DNA of 64,000 nt from Candidatus Methylopumilus universalis (GCF_006365315.1 NZ_CP040968.1:868001-932000); one strand, 5' to 3'; counted from the first letter of the stretch, positions 9,145 to 17,580 are shown. Made by a program: numbers and translations. Notes: generated by a model from the letters alone, not told the origin.

Positions 9145-9942
9145 ATGAGCGAATTAACTTTAGATCCAGCATTACTAAGCGAATTATCAACTCAAAATCA
9201 AGAACAACTTCATTCCCATCAGAATCAAAAAGATGCCATCCAAATCTCTTGGGCACAGAACGACAATGAGATTAAAGAAGCTCAACAATTAAGATACAAA
9301 GTATTCGCTGAAGAGATGGGTGCTCACTTACCTTCAAACTACGACAAAGTAGATAAAGATGTACTTGATCAGTATTGCGATCACCTTCTTATTCGAGACA
9401 CAGAAACATTAAAAGTCATAGGTACTTATCGCGCATTACCTCCTCATAAAGCAAGAGAAGCTGGTTTTTATTACTCAGATATGGAATTTAATTTAGATCG
9501 CTTGAGCCATCTCTCAGACAAAATGGTTGAAGTAGGCCGATCATGTGTCCATAAAGATTACCGCACGGGTGGTGTCATTATGGCTTTATGGAGTGGATTA
9601 GCGCAATACATGAAAAAACATGGCTACGAAGTGATGATTGGTTGTGCAAGCGTTCCTATGGGTGACGGCGGCCACTATGCGGCTAGCTTAGCTAAAAAAA
9701 TTAATGCTTCACATCTTTCAAGCATTGAGTATCGCGTGACACCAAAACTACCCTTACCTATTCATGAGCTTGATCAGGATTTAGATGTAGAGCCTCCTGC
9801 TTTATTAAAAGGGTACTTACGTATTGGCGCTAAGGTCTGTGGCGATCCAGCGTGGGATCCGGACTTTAATACGGCAGATTTTCTAACGATGTTATTCCTC
9901 AAAGATATCAATCCGCGTTACGCTAAGCATTTCTTAACTTAA
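9145..9942 (+). CDS. olsB: OlsB-like GNAT N-acyltransferase (ornithine lipid synthesis)
   Basis: It is 265 residues and matches the hemolysin-like / L-ornithine N-alpha-acyltransferase branch of GNAT enzymes (Acetyltransf_5). Conserved stretches are RYKVFAEEMGA, VGTYRALPPHKA-like text near residue 93, MVEVGRSCVHKDYRTGG near 130-147, and MIGCASVPMG. OlsB moves a 3-hydroxyacyl group from acyl carrier protein to ornithine and so starts a phosphorus-free membrane lipid. It lies 74 bases after plcP on the same strand and has a strong ribosome site (AGAGGAG) before its ATG. An OlsA-type acyltransferase sits just across the plcP promoter. The gene name is by family and context; other amino-acid acceptors are possible. 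Confidence 0.75.
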   Translation: MSELTLDPALLSELSTQNQEQLHSHQNQKDAIQISWAQNDNEIKEAQQLRYKVFAEEMGAHLPSNYDKVDKDVLDQYCDHLLIRDTETLKVIGTYRALPPHKAREAGFYYSDMEFNLDRLSHLSDKMVEVGRSCVHKDYRTGGVIMALWSGLAQYMKKHGYEVMIGCASVPMGDGGHYAASLAKKINASHLSSIEYRVTPKLPLPIHELDQDLDVEPPALLKGYLRIGAKVCGDPAWDPDFNTADFLTMLFLKDINPRYAKHFLT

Positions 9943-9971
9943 TTAAACCTAGTCAAAGCATTTAACACGCT

Positions 9972-10034
9972 ACTATTTCGTCACCTCGATTTTTTGTTCT
10001 AACTTATCGAGGCTGATGAAACATCACGAATAGT
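9972..10034. other. Two-tier inverted repeat (possible structured RNA)
   Basis: An inner 7-bp stem CCTCGAT/ATCGAGG (9984-9990 with 10006-10012) is nested inside an outer 9-bp stem ACTATT(t)CGT/ACGAATAGT (9972-9981 with 10026-10034) with one bulged T. The 3' side has a 13-base internal loop. No U-run follows on either strand, so it is not an ordinary terminator. It lies between olsB and the promoter of the outer-membrane protein gene. Function unknown. Confidence 0.5.
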
Positions 10035-10086
10035 GGGTAACTACTTGTTCATTACTTTTTAATCTCAATCATTTAATTCAATCCTT

Positions 10087-10092
10087 TATAAT
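10087..10092 (+). promoter_or_regulatory. -10 box of the outer-membrane protein gene
   Basis: A perfect TATAAT ends 8 bases before the ATG at 10101. No convincing -35 is seen at 17 bases upstream. The predicted transcript would start within 1-2 bases of the ATG. Confidence 0.5.
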
Positions 10093-10100
10093 GCGAAGCC

Positions 10101-10805
10101 ATGATAAATAATTTATTAAAAGTACTTGTGATGTTTTTTGGTCTTGGTCTTCTAAATCACGCAGAAGCTGCGAGACCGATGCTCACAGACGATGCTCGCA
10201 TTGTGGATCCTAAATCTTGTCAGTTAGAAAGTTGGGTGCGAGATTCAAAACATGTTACTGAATATTGGGCGCTTCCTGCGTGTAATGTCGGTGAAAATCT
10301 CGAGATGACCATTGGTGGCAGTCTTGAGGGTGAGAACGGTCACTCAAGTTTTGCGAATGAGCTCTATCAAATTAAATCTATTCTCCAACCTATTGCTCTT
10401 AATCAAACAGGTTTTTCAATTGTTCTAGGTAATGGAAGAGACCCCAAAAGGACCATGAATAAAGCCATACAAGATTGGTATCTTAATGTGCCTATGAGTT
10501 ATCCTTACAATGACCGGCTAGTCATACACACCAATTTAGGTGTGACACACCTTACAGATGAGCATAAAGAAAAAATGAATTGGGGATTGTCGAGTGAATA
10601 CAATTACAACGAGCGTATTGATTTAATCAGTGAAGTATTTAACCAATCCTCTAATAGCACTTTCTTTCAATTTGGATTGCGATATTGGTTAATAAAGAAT
10701 CGAGCCCAGATTGATACCACGTATATGAATAGCTTTAATCGTTTCGGAGAAGATCAGTCCTTCTCTGTGGGATTGAGGTTATTATCTCTGCCATTTCTGC
10801 CATAA
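10101..10805 (+). CDS. Conserved hypothetical outer-membrane beta-barrel protein
   Basis: It is 234 residues with a signal peptide (hydrophobic residues 4-17, probable cleavage after HAEA near residue 23). The mature protein opens ARPMLTDDARIVDPKSCQLE and then alternates polar and aromatic residues in a way typical of a small outer-membrane barrel (for example FQFGLRYWLI and FSVGLRLLSLP near the end). I recognise it as a conserved betaproteobacterial hypothetical family without a known function. It sits at the end of the plcP-olsB strand and convergent to a glycosyltransferase, so a role in membrane adaptation under phosphate stress is possible but only inferred. No ribosome site is visible; a TATAAT ends 8 bases before the start. 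Confidence 0.65.
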   Translation: MINNLLKVLVMFFGLGLLNHAEAARPMLTDDARIVDPKSCQLESWVRDSKHVTEYWALPACNVGENLEMTIGGSLEGENGHSSFANELYQIKSILQPIALNQTGFSIVLGNGRDPKRTMNKAIQDWYLNVPMSYPYNDRLVIHTNLGVTHLTDEHKEKMNWGLSSEYNYNERIDLISEVFNQSSNSTFFQFGLRYWLIKNRAQIDTTYMNSFNRFGEDQSFSVGLRLLSLPFLP

Positions 10806-10828
10806 AAAAGCAGAACACCCTTCTTAGA

Positions 10829-11806
10829 TTAACTTAATAAATGGCTGTGGAGAATTTGTACGCATTTGTTCCATGACCACTGCTGATTAATGTTAGATGC
10901 AATAGTTTTTCGATTGAGCTTTAAACATTTTCTTATATTTTCTTCTAAGTTACTTCCTAAGTAACCCGTTTTACCTTGCTCAACTATATCCTTAGGTCCT
11001 GTGACGTTGTATGCTGCAACGGGCAATCCATTCGCAAGGGCTTCAATCATGACAATGCCAAATGTATCTGTCTTGCTTGGGAAACAAAATACATCATGGG
11101 ATTTATAGGTGTCAGCCAATTCTGAACCAAATCGATAGCCTAAGAAATTAACTTTAGGGAACTTCAATTTAAATTTGTTGAGTAGTGGTCCCTCACCCAC
11201 AATGGTAATGTCAAACTTATCCTGTAATTCACATAACACTTCTAAATTTTTTTCTTTACTGACTCGTCCTACATAAATAATTTTAGGAGTTTTTGACTTG
11301 GGATAGTATTTTTTGCTTATTAAATTCTTTGATACTCCCCTCGTCCACACGAACACATGGTTAAAGCCTTTTTTATTTAACTCTTCCTTGCATGATTGAG
11401 AAGGCACCAGAATTGCCTTGCTATCATTATGAAAAACTTTTAGGTAGCTATAAGTTATAAAAAGTGGGATGTGAGCGAGCTTCCACAAATACTCCGGGAA
11501 CTTGGTGTGGTATCCCGTCGTATAGGGAACCTTATTTAATTTGCAGTAAATCCTTGCTACTAATCCTATGGGACCTTCAGTTCCAATATGAATATGCGTA
11601 GGATTTATTTCTTTGATTTTTTTGTAGGCCTTTAATGGCTCATTACACAACTGGACTTCGGGGTACATGGAAATACTTTTCCACTTAAATAATCCCGGGT
11701 GAATCACGTAAGTTTTTTTACGAGAGTGTTTGAGAATATTTCTATAGGTGGTAGAAACACCATTTACTTGATCAAAGGAATCTGTTGCGATGATAATCTT
11801 GTGCAC
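10829..11806 (-). CDS. GT4 glycosyltransferase, Agt-like (glycosyl-diacylglycerol synthesis)
   Basis: It is 325 residues, shorter than the other GT4 in the window. The N-terminus (ATDSFDQVNGVSTTYRNIL), THIHIGTEGPIGLVARI and TTGYHTKFPEYLW resemble the Agt glycosyltransferases that accompany plcP in marine bacteria and place sugars on diacylglycerol. The donor domain has IIYVGRVSKEKNLEVL, FCFPSKTDTFGIVMIEALANG and a D-x7-E variant of the usual E-x7-E motif. It shares the VNGVST element with the GT4 at 5716-6927, so the two are related. The start is GTG at 11806 with no clear ribosome site. A degenerate Pho site lies just upstream. The sugar donor and order of action are not readable from the sequence. 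Confidence 0.75.
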   Translation of the reverse strand: MHKIIIATDSFDQVNGVSTTYRNILKHSRKKTYVIHPGLFKWKSISMYPEVQLCNEPLKAYKKIKEINPTHIHIGTEGPIGLVARIYCKLNKVPYTTGYHTKFPEYLWKLAHIPLFITYSYLKVFHNDSKAILVPSQSCKEELNKKGFNHVFVWTRGVSKNLISKKYYPKSKTPKIIYVGRVSKEKNLEVLCELQDKFDITIVGEGPLLNKFKLKFPKVNFLGYRFGSELADTYKSHDVFCFPSKTDTFGIVMIEALANGLPVAAYNVTGPKDIVEQGKTGYLGSNLEENIRKCLKLNRKTIASNINQQWSWNKCVQILHSHLLS

Positions 11807-11828
11807 ATGAGATTCTTACAAACAAATA

Positions 11829-11844
11829 TGACAATTTTTTTACG
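11829..11844 (-). promoter_or_regulatory. Degenerate Pho box in front of the Agt-like gene
   Basis: On the minus strand CGTAA and TGTCA are 11 bases apart (11844-11829), followed after 10 bases by TAAGAA (11818-11813) as a possible -10. Only one half-site is a good match. It is listed because the spacing equals that of the clear Pho promoters in this window. Confidence 0.3.
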
Positions 11845-11927
11845 AAATGATAAATATATTTAATTAATTTTTATAATGAATAAAGATTGCTTTAGAATTC
11901 ACTTTTAAACTTTTAAATTACTAAATT

Positions 11928-12296
11928 ATGAAAAGTCCTTACAAAGGTAAAACGGGCATCAAGCGTTTAACTAACGCATTTACTTACTCAGTTGCAGGAA
12001 CATTTGCCGCCTTCAAGCATGAGGATGCTTTTAGACAGGAAGTTATCTTAAGCGCTGTTCTTATTCCACTAGCTTTATATCTTGGTCAAACAGGTATTGA
12101 ACAAGCATTGATGATTGCGAGTATTTTATTAGTTATCATAGTGGAACTATTAAACTCCTCTTTAGAGGCTACGGTTGATCGTATTTCTGTCAAGCGTCAC
12201 AAACTTTCTAAAAGAGCGAAAGATATCGGAAGTGCTGCAGTCTTCTTTAGCTTAATTAATGCTGCTGTGATCTGGTTCTTGATTCTCGCAAAATAA
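11928..12296 (+). CDS. dgkA: Diacylglycerol kinase
   Basis: Small inner-membrane kinase of 122 residues that turns diacylglycerol into phosphatidate. It has the family signature ELLNSSLEATVDRI, with the two catalytic glutamates seven residues apart, then HKLSKRAKDIGSAAVF. Three transmembrane helices are evident. It is divergent from the Agt-like glycosyltransferase. In a pathway where PlcP makes diacylglycerol, DgkA and the glycosyltransferase would compete for it: one recycles it to phospholipid, the other commits it to glycolipid. The upstream region is very AT-rich and I see no clear operator. Confidence 0.95.
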   Translation: MKSPYKGKTGIKRLTNAFTYSVAGTFAAFKHEDAFRQEVILSAVLIPLALYLGQTGIEQALMIASILLVIIVELLNSSLEATVDRISVKRHKLSKRAKDIGSAAVFFSLINAAVIWFLILAK

Positions 12297-12475
12297 CATC
12301 TGCATTAATAATATCATTATAAACATACCCAAAAAATCTTCGCTCGACATTGTCTTCAACATCTTTTAGTAAGGTATCTTTCGAAGAGCAAAAGAAAATA
12401 TTCTGACGTCTGGATCAGTTAACTATAAAAAATTAATTAACCCTACTCATCACACAAATCAATTTAAACACAAAT

Positions 12476-12506
12476 AAAAAACCCCCGCATTGCTACGAGG
12501 GTTTTA
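12476..12506. terminator. Bidirectional terminator between dgkA and the porin gene
   Basis: A-run, stem AACCCcCG/CGaGGGTT with loop CATTGCTA-like bases, then a T-run. It reads as a terminator from both strands and separates the convergent dgkA and porin genes. The 237-base gap around it shows no other gene. Confidence 0.85.
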
Positions 12507-12533
12507 AATTTGCCTTGCCTACTTAGCTTATTA

Positions 12534-13991
12534 TTAAAACATTACCTGTGTTCGCATTAGTAAGGCATTTTCTTGTGTTTCAGTTCTTCCGTTTACAGAG
12601 ACCGTTGTATTATTAAATGCACCTTCCCAGCTTGTGTGCACGTAGTCAAGCATTACTCTGAAGTTAGGGTTCGCAACGAACTTAATACCAGCGGTATATG
12701 CGTTAGCCTTAGAGAAACCAGTGCCTAATGTAATATTAGCATCAGTTGTATGCCCTAAGCCTGCAGTATTAAAGTCCTTTGCATCAAATCGACTGTAGCG
12801 AGCGCCAACCTCCCACGCACCGCCAGAGAAGGTATCAGGATCAAAATTTTTGGTGGGCTTGATACCACTGAATGCTCCTGCCTTATATCGACTTGCGTGC
12901 GATTCGCCAGTAATTGTCCACAACGCTTGAACATACATTGTATTAATGTCTACGTCATAACCTCTTACGGTCGTTGTAAAGTCATAGTTTGACCTTAAAT
13001 ACTGGCCCTGAAGTTTAAAGGGACCTTGCGCGATAGCAGCCTCAAGTCCAATCCTTGTCCTGTCGTTAGCGTGGTCACTAGCATTGTCTGTCTTGAGAAC
13101 AGGGGCAGTGAAGTAAGTTGCACCTCTTGCTTCTGTCCTAGGAGCAGATGTTGACGCTCCAAAGCCTGACCCAAAAGGAATTTCACCTTTAGCTAAAGCT
13201 AAGCCGCCATGAAGGACCATTTCTTTGTTGCCCATAATTTCTGCAAAGTTAATTGTGAATCGTCCTAAGACGTCTTTATTGTCGACTCTAACATCACCCT
13301 CAGGACCAGTTGTTGCGCTAGCAGCCGCATTACCATTAGATAGTGCTACTGCGTAAGTCAAGCCAGTTGCTGGCTCACCGAACACTTGCACACCCCTCTC
13401 TTTAGCTGAGACATAATTATCCAAAACGCTTCTTTCAATGAAGTCAATGTTATTAGAGCTTGTGAGCTGCTCTAAACTCATTGGCATCTTGAATTGGCCT
13501 GCACGTATTTTTGCCTTCTCAAACCAACCGATATCAATGTAAGCAACGTCTAAAACGTCAACAGCGCCAACTGTATTAAACACAATCTCACCCGAGTAGT
13601 GTTTTGCGAACTTATACTTCACGCCCAGTCTTCCGCGTCTAATATCAAAGGTATCGGCACCTGTTGAGCTTGCTGTTCCGCCATTTGTATAATTACCTTG
13701 CTCGTAGTCGTAGTTTCTGTAGTCGAAATGGATCCGTCCAGTGAGGCTAATACTATTATTTCCGTTTGGGCTCTCGATAATAAAGTTATTATCTTTTTCT
13801 TTCAGCACTGGCGTTACATTTGTCTTTGAGGTATGGCCCTTAGTAATCAAACGGCCTTCTTCTTCCGTTAAGACGCCCTTCATTACTAAAGCATCAACGA
13901 TATCTGTAGCGCTGTCTGCTAAGGCAACTTGACCTGCCATGAGCAAAACCGCACCTGATACTGCGACGGCTAATTTTTTATTGAAATTCAT
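12534..13991 (-). CDS. Phosphate-selective porin (OprO/OprP family)
   Basis: Outer-membrane porin of 485 residues. It has a signal peptide (KKLAVAVSGAVLLMAGQVALA, cleaved near residue 25), a short N-terminal helical segment (ATDIVDALVMKGVLTEEEGR), then a long beta-barrel with ISLTGRIHFDYRNYDYEQG and a C-terminal phenylalanine (RTQVMF) needed for barrel assembly. Family resemblance to OprO/OprP suggests uptake of phosphate or polyphosphate. This is supported by a Pho box in its promoter and by ppk1, ppx and pst nearby. It has its own promoter downstream of the carbonic anhydrase gene and ends at a strong terminator. General-porin function cannot be excluded from sequence. Confidence 0.85.
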   Translation of the reverse strand: MNFNKKLAVAVSGAVLLMAGQVALADSATDIVDALVMKGVLTEEEGRLITKGHTSKTNVTPVLKEKDNNFIIESPNGNNSISLTGRIHFDYRNYDYEQGNYTNGGTASSTGADTFDIRRGRLGVKYKFAKHYSGEIVFNTVGAVDVLDVAYIDIGWFEKAKIRAGQFKMPMSLEQLTSSNNIDFIERSVLDNYVSAKERGVQVFGEPATGLTYAVALSNGNAAASATTGPEGDVRVDNKDVLGRFTINFAEIMGNKEMVLHGGLALAKGEIPFGSGFGASTSAPRTEARGATYFTAPVLKTDNASDHANDRTRIGLEAAIAQGPFKLQGQYLRSNYDFTTTVRGYDVDINTMYVQALWTITGESHASRYKAGAFSGIKPTKNFDPDTFSGGAWEVGARYSRFDAKDFNTAGLGHTTDANITLGTGFSKANAYTAGIKFVANPNFRVMLDYVHTSWEGAFNNTTVSVNGRTETQENALLMRTQVMF

Positions 13992-14067
13992 TTATTGCTC
14001 CCTTGAGTTTTACTTTAAGTTTATTAAATTCGAATTTAGTCAAACTTATAGCTTTTGACATGATTAA

Positions 14068-14100
14068 ATTTTACGGAGGGAATATGACGCTTATGTGACA
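14068..14100 (-). promoter_or_regulatory. Pho box and -10 of the porin gene
   Basis: On the minus strand TGTCA (14100-14096) and CGTCA (14089-14085) are 11 bases apart. After 11 more bases comes TAAAAT (14073-14068), a good -10. The leader to the ATG at 13991 is about 70 bases. The remaining intergenic sequence up to 14243 shows only a weak 6-bp hairpin. Confidence 0.75.
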
Positions 14101-14243
14101 AACAAATATTACATGTAGTTTTTTTGAATATATTTTTGATTTGTTGCAAAAAAACAACAAAGATTCCAACTAAAGCCTACTAAGCACCTATTTGAAGGGG
14201 CTTTCATAGCTTATTTTAAATTAAAAAAACTATCTAGCAATGC

Positions 14244-14882
14244 TTAAATATAGGTGTGATTGTGATCAAACTCCACTTCACCCGATGCAAGGTTATACAC
14301 AGCACCAATCAAACCAATTTCTTTTGTATCAATCATCTCAGTTAAAAGTGAGCTTCTCTTTAAGATACGCTCCATTTGAATCTCGACATTGTGGAAACAA
14401 ACCTTACCCACAAATAAATCGTTAGTCGAATTGCGGTGTTCTGTAATTGTTTTTTCTTGGCTCACAGCTGGGTCGATGAGTTCAATGATCTCACCGATGT
14501 TGCCACCCTTGTAATGATCGCATGCTGCCTTGATCGCGCCACAGTTTGAATGTCCCATCACGATCACTAATTTAGAGCCTAAATATTTACAAGAAAGTTC
14601 TAAGCTACCAATCGCTTTGATAGATGCAATGTTACCCGCTAGACGCACGCTAAAAATATCACCTAAGTTCTGATCGAAAATAAGTTCGACCGTTGTACGC
14701 GAGTCACTGCAACTTAAGACAGACGCGAAGGGGTGTTGCTTGTCAACACTCTCATCTCGAACACGAAGCATGTCATGCTCTCGGAGTACATTATTTTTAA
14801 AACGCTGATTACCCTCGATTAAAATATCGAGCGCTTGTCTCGGTGTTAATTTATCTCGATCAATGTCAGGATGACGATACAT
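14244..14882 (-). CDS. Beta-class carbonic anhydrase
   Basis: Zinc enzyme that interconverts CO2 and bicarbonate. It is 212 residues with the beta-class signatures SCSDSRT (first Cys ligand and the Asp-Arg dyad) and GHSNCGA (His and second Cys ligands). It starts 11 bases after lysS and so is the third gene of a prfB-lysS-carbonic anhydrase operon. The bicarbonate it supplies is used by carbamoyl-phosphate synthase (carAB lies in this window) and other carboxylations. Nothing looks damaged. Confidence 0.93.
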   Translation of the reverse strand: MYRHPDIDRDKLTPRQALDILIEGNQRFKNNVLREHDMLRVRDESVDKQHPFASVLSCSDSRTTVELIFDQNLGDIFSVRLAGNIASIKAIGSLELSCKYLGSKLVIVMGHSNCGAIKAACDHYKGGNIGEIIELIDPAVSQEKTITEHRNSTNDLFVGKVCFHNVEIQMERILKRSSLLTEMIDTKEIGLIGAVYNLASGEVEFDHNHTYI

Positions 14883-14893
14883 ATCAATCTCTT

Positions 14894-16417
14894 TTATTGA
14901 TTTACTTCAGCACGCATGTGCGGAAATAAAATTACATCACGAATTGAAGGGCTGTTAGTGAGGAGCATCACAAGACGATCGATACCAATGCCACACCCGC
15001 CCGTCGGTGGCATACCGTATTCAAGTGCGCGAATAAAATCTGCGTCATAGAACATCGCTTCATGGTCACCTGCTTCTTTTGCTTTGGCCTGATGATGGAA
15101 ACGTTGCGCTTGATCTTCTGCATCATTCAATTCAGAAAATCCATTTGCAATTTCTCGTCCTGCAATAAAAAGTTCAAAGCGTTCAGTGATGCCTTTATTT
15201 TTATCAGATGCGCGAGCGAGTGGTGAGACTTCAACTGGGTAATCAATTATATAAGTTGGATTCCAAAGTTGCGATTCAGCTGTACCTTCGAAGAGTGCTA
15301 ACTGCAATGAGCCGAGACCTGCGTGATCAAAAGCTTTGTGATCATATTTTAAAAGTTCTGTACGTAAAAATTTTTCATCGTTAAGTTGTGTATCGGTATA
15401 TTGCGGTGCATATTTTTTTATAGCGTCCACAATCGTGAGTCGCTCAAATGGATCTGTGAAATTAATTTCACGCCCTTGATATTCGATCGTTGTTTTACCT
15501 AATGCAATCATCGCAGCATCACGAATACAATCTTCAGTGAATTGCATCAACCAATGATAATCGGTATAGGCTGCATAAAATTCCATCATCGTGAATTCTG
15601 GATTGTGTCTTACACTTAATCCTTCATTTCTAAAGTTGCGATTAATTTCAAACACGCGATCAAATCCACCCACCACTAATCTCTTTAAATAAAGTTCTGG
15701 TGCGATACGCATATACATCTGCATATCGAGCGCGTTGTGATGTGTGATAAAAGGTTTCGCAGCAGCTCCCCCCGGAATCGGATGAAGCATCGGTGTTTCA
15801 ACTTCATTGAAACAATGCTTCACCATGAACGCACGGATGCCACTCATAATTTTTGATCGAGTTAAGAATGTTTGTTTTGTTTCATCACTCATGATGAGAT
15901 CAACATAACGTTGGCGATACTTCACTTCTTGATCAGCTAACCCATGAAATTTTTCAGGCAAGGGCCGAATGGATTTTGTGAGTAATCTTAAATGATTTAC
16001 ACGAATAGAAAGTTCACCTGTTTTAGTTTTAAATAAAACACCAGTCGCACCTAAGATATCACCTAAATCCCAGTGCTTAAAATTTTCGTAAATAGTTTCG
16101 GCATTATCACTCTTAATATTTTCTTTTGAGATAAAAAGTTGAATGCGCGCCGATCCATCTTGGAGCGTTGCGAAGCTTGCTTTCCCCATGACACGCTTTA
16201 GCATCATGCGTCCAGCCACAATCACTTCAAGCGCTTTAGGTTCGAGCGTATCATTTTCTAACGCACCAAATTCTTCGTGAATCGTTTTTGCAAAATGTTG
16301 AGGCTTGAAGTCGTTTGGAAATGCAATGCCCGCTTCTCTTATTTTTTTTAATTTTTCACGACGCTCTAATATGACGTGATTTTCATTTTGCTCTATCGGT
16401 TGATTTTCTTCTGACAA
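14894..16417 (-). CDS. lysS: Lysyl-tRNA synthetase, class II
   Basis: Charges tRNA-Lys. It is 507 residues, close to the E. coli length of 505. An N-terminal OB-fold anticodon-binding domain is followed by the class II core with motif 2 [20 protein letters not shown] and motif 3 [13 protein letters not shown]. The start is TTG at 16417: GGGAG, which lies inside the last codons of prfB, sits about 8 bases upstream and fits as its ribosome site. The 3-base gap to prfB implies co-transcription and probably translational coupling, the usual prfB-lysS arrangement. Confidence 0.97.
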   Translation of the reverse strand: MSEENQPIEQNENHVILERREKLKKIREAGIAFPNDFKPQHFAKTIHEEFGALENDTLEPKALEVIVAGRMMLKRVMGKASFATLQDGSARIQLFISKENIKSDNAETIYENFKHWDLGDILGATGVLFKTKTGELSIRVNHLRLLTKSIRPLPEKFHGLADQEVKYRQRYVDLIMSDETKQTFLTRSKIMSGIRAFMVKHCFNEVETPMLHPIPGGAAAKPFITHHNALDMQMYMRIAPELYLKRLVVGGFDRVFEINRNFRNEGLSVRHNPEFTMMEFYAAYTDYHWLMQFTEDCIRDAAMIALGKTTIEYQGREINFTDPFERLTIVDAIKKYAPQYTDTQLNDEKFLRTELLKYDHKAFDHAGLGSLQLALFEGTAESQLWNPTYIIDYPVEVSPLARASDKNKGITERFELFIAGREIANGFSELNDAEDQAQRFHHQAKAKEAGDHEAMFYDADFIRALEYGMPPTGGCGIGIDRLVMLLTNSPSIRDVILFPHMRAEVNQ

Positions 16418-16420
16418 CTT

Positions 16421-17525
16421 TTATACTCCCTGCTTTAAGCTTTCACAAATAAATGGATCAAGGTCGCCGTCAAGGACACCTTGCGTATTACCTACTTCAA
16501 CATTCGTACGCAAATCTTTGATACGCGATTGATCGAGCACATAACTTCTAATCTGATGTCCCCAACCTATATCAGTTTTAGCGTCTTCTAATGCTTGCTT
16601 TTCTTCGTTACGTTTATTTAACTCTAACGCATAAAGTTGTGCGCGCAACATATTCATGGCTTCCGCCCTGTTGCGATGCTGCGATCGATCGTCCTGACAT
16701 TGCACGACTGTATTCGTTGGTATATGTGTAATACGAACTGCTGAGTCAGTCTTATTAATATGTTGCCCCCCCGCACCCGAAGCTCTATACGTATCAATTC
16801 TTAAATCCGCTGGATTGATATCCACTTCAATCGAGTCATCCACTTCAGGATAGACTTGCACGCTCGCAAAAGATGTGTGACGGCGATTTCCCGAATCAAA
16901 AGGGGACTTTCTGACCAAACGATGCACACCCGTTTCAGTTCTTAAATGTCCAAATGCATAATCGCCAGAAATTTTTAATGTCGCACTTTTAATGCCGGCG
17001 ATGTCTCCATCTGAAATATCGAGCACCTCTACTTTAAATCCCTTTCGTTCTCCATACCTTATATACATACGAAGAAGCATGTTTGCCCAATCCTGCGCTT
17101 CAGTGCCACCACTGCCTGATTGAAAATTAATGAAGCAGTTATTCGGATCCATGGGATGAGAGAACATACGACGGAATTCCATCGCCTCCACACTCTTTTC
17201 GAGTGAATGACTTTCATCTAGTACCACCTTAAGTGTCTCATCGTCATTTTCATGACGGGCCAATTCAAATAACTCACACTGATCTTTTAGGCTCATTGCC
17301 AAGTGACTTAAACCGTTCACGATAAAGTCGAGCTCGCGCTTTTCTTTGCCTAGAATCTGGCTTCTGGCTTGATCATGCCAAATAGACGGATCTTCAAGCT
17401 CCTTTGAAATCTCGTCTAGACGAGACTTTTTGATGTCAAAGTCAAAGATACCCCCTAAGCGCTTGATGGCGTTCATTTAATCCATCGAGTCGGTGTTGAA
17501 TCTGATTAAGGGTTTCTGCGTCCAT
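16421..17525 (-). CDS. prfB: Peptide chain release factor 2 (programmed +1 frameshift)
   Basis: Recognises UGA and UAA stop codons. The true gene is split between two frames. Translation starts at ATG 17525 and reads 27 codons ([16 protein letters not shown]...LRGYL) to an in-frame TGA at 17444-17442. Skipping one base (T17444) continues as GAC TTT GAC into the long frame, giving about 367 residues (E. coli RF2 has 365). The GGQ peptide-release motif is in [17 protein letters not shown]. An ATG at 17476 in the second frame would give a protein lacking the real N-terminus and should not be used as the start. It is first in the prfB-lysS-carbonic anhydrase operon. Confidence 0.95.
17441..17456 (-). 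promoter_or_regulatory. RF2 frameshift-stimulating site
   Basis: The minus strand reads AGGGGGTATCTTTGAC: an internal Shine-Dalgarno (AGGGGG), the slippery CTT, the UGA and the following C. This is the same arrangement as the E. coli prfB autoregulatory site. When RF2 is scarce the ribosome pauses at UGA and slips +1. Confidence 0.95.
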
Positions 17526-17580
17526 GGGCTTTTTATCTATTAAAACAACGCATTATACATTTAAATAGCTAGTTAATTTT

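Noticed and set aside
9974-10034. Possible hammerhead ribozyme (GTC before one stem and CTGATGA after its other strand)
   Set aside because: The CTGATGA core is there by sequence, but the segment that should form stem II cannot pair, the GAAA box is GAAT, and an extra A interrupts the junction after GTC.
14101-14243. Terminator behind the carbonic anhydrase gene
   Set aside because: Only a 6-bp AAAGCC/GGCTTT stem with a 21-base loop and no adjacent T-run.
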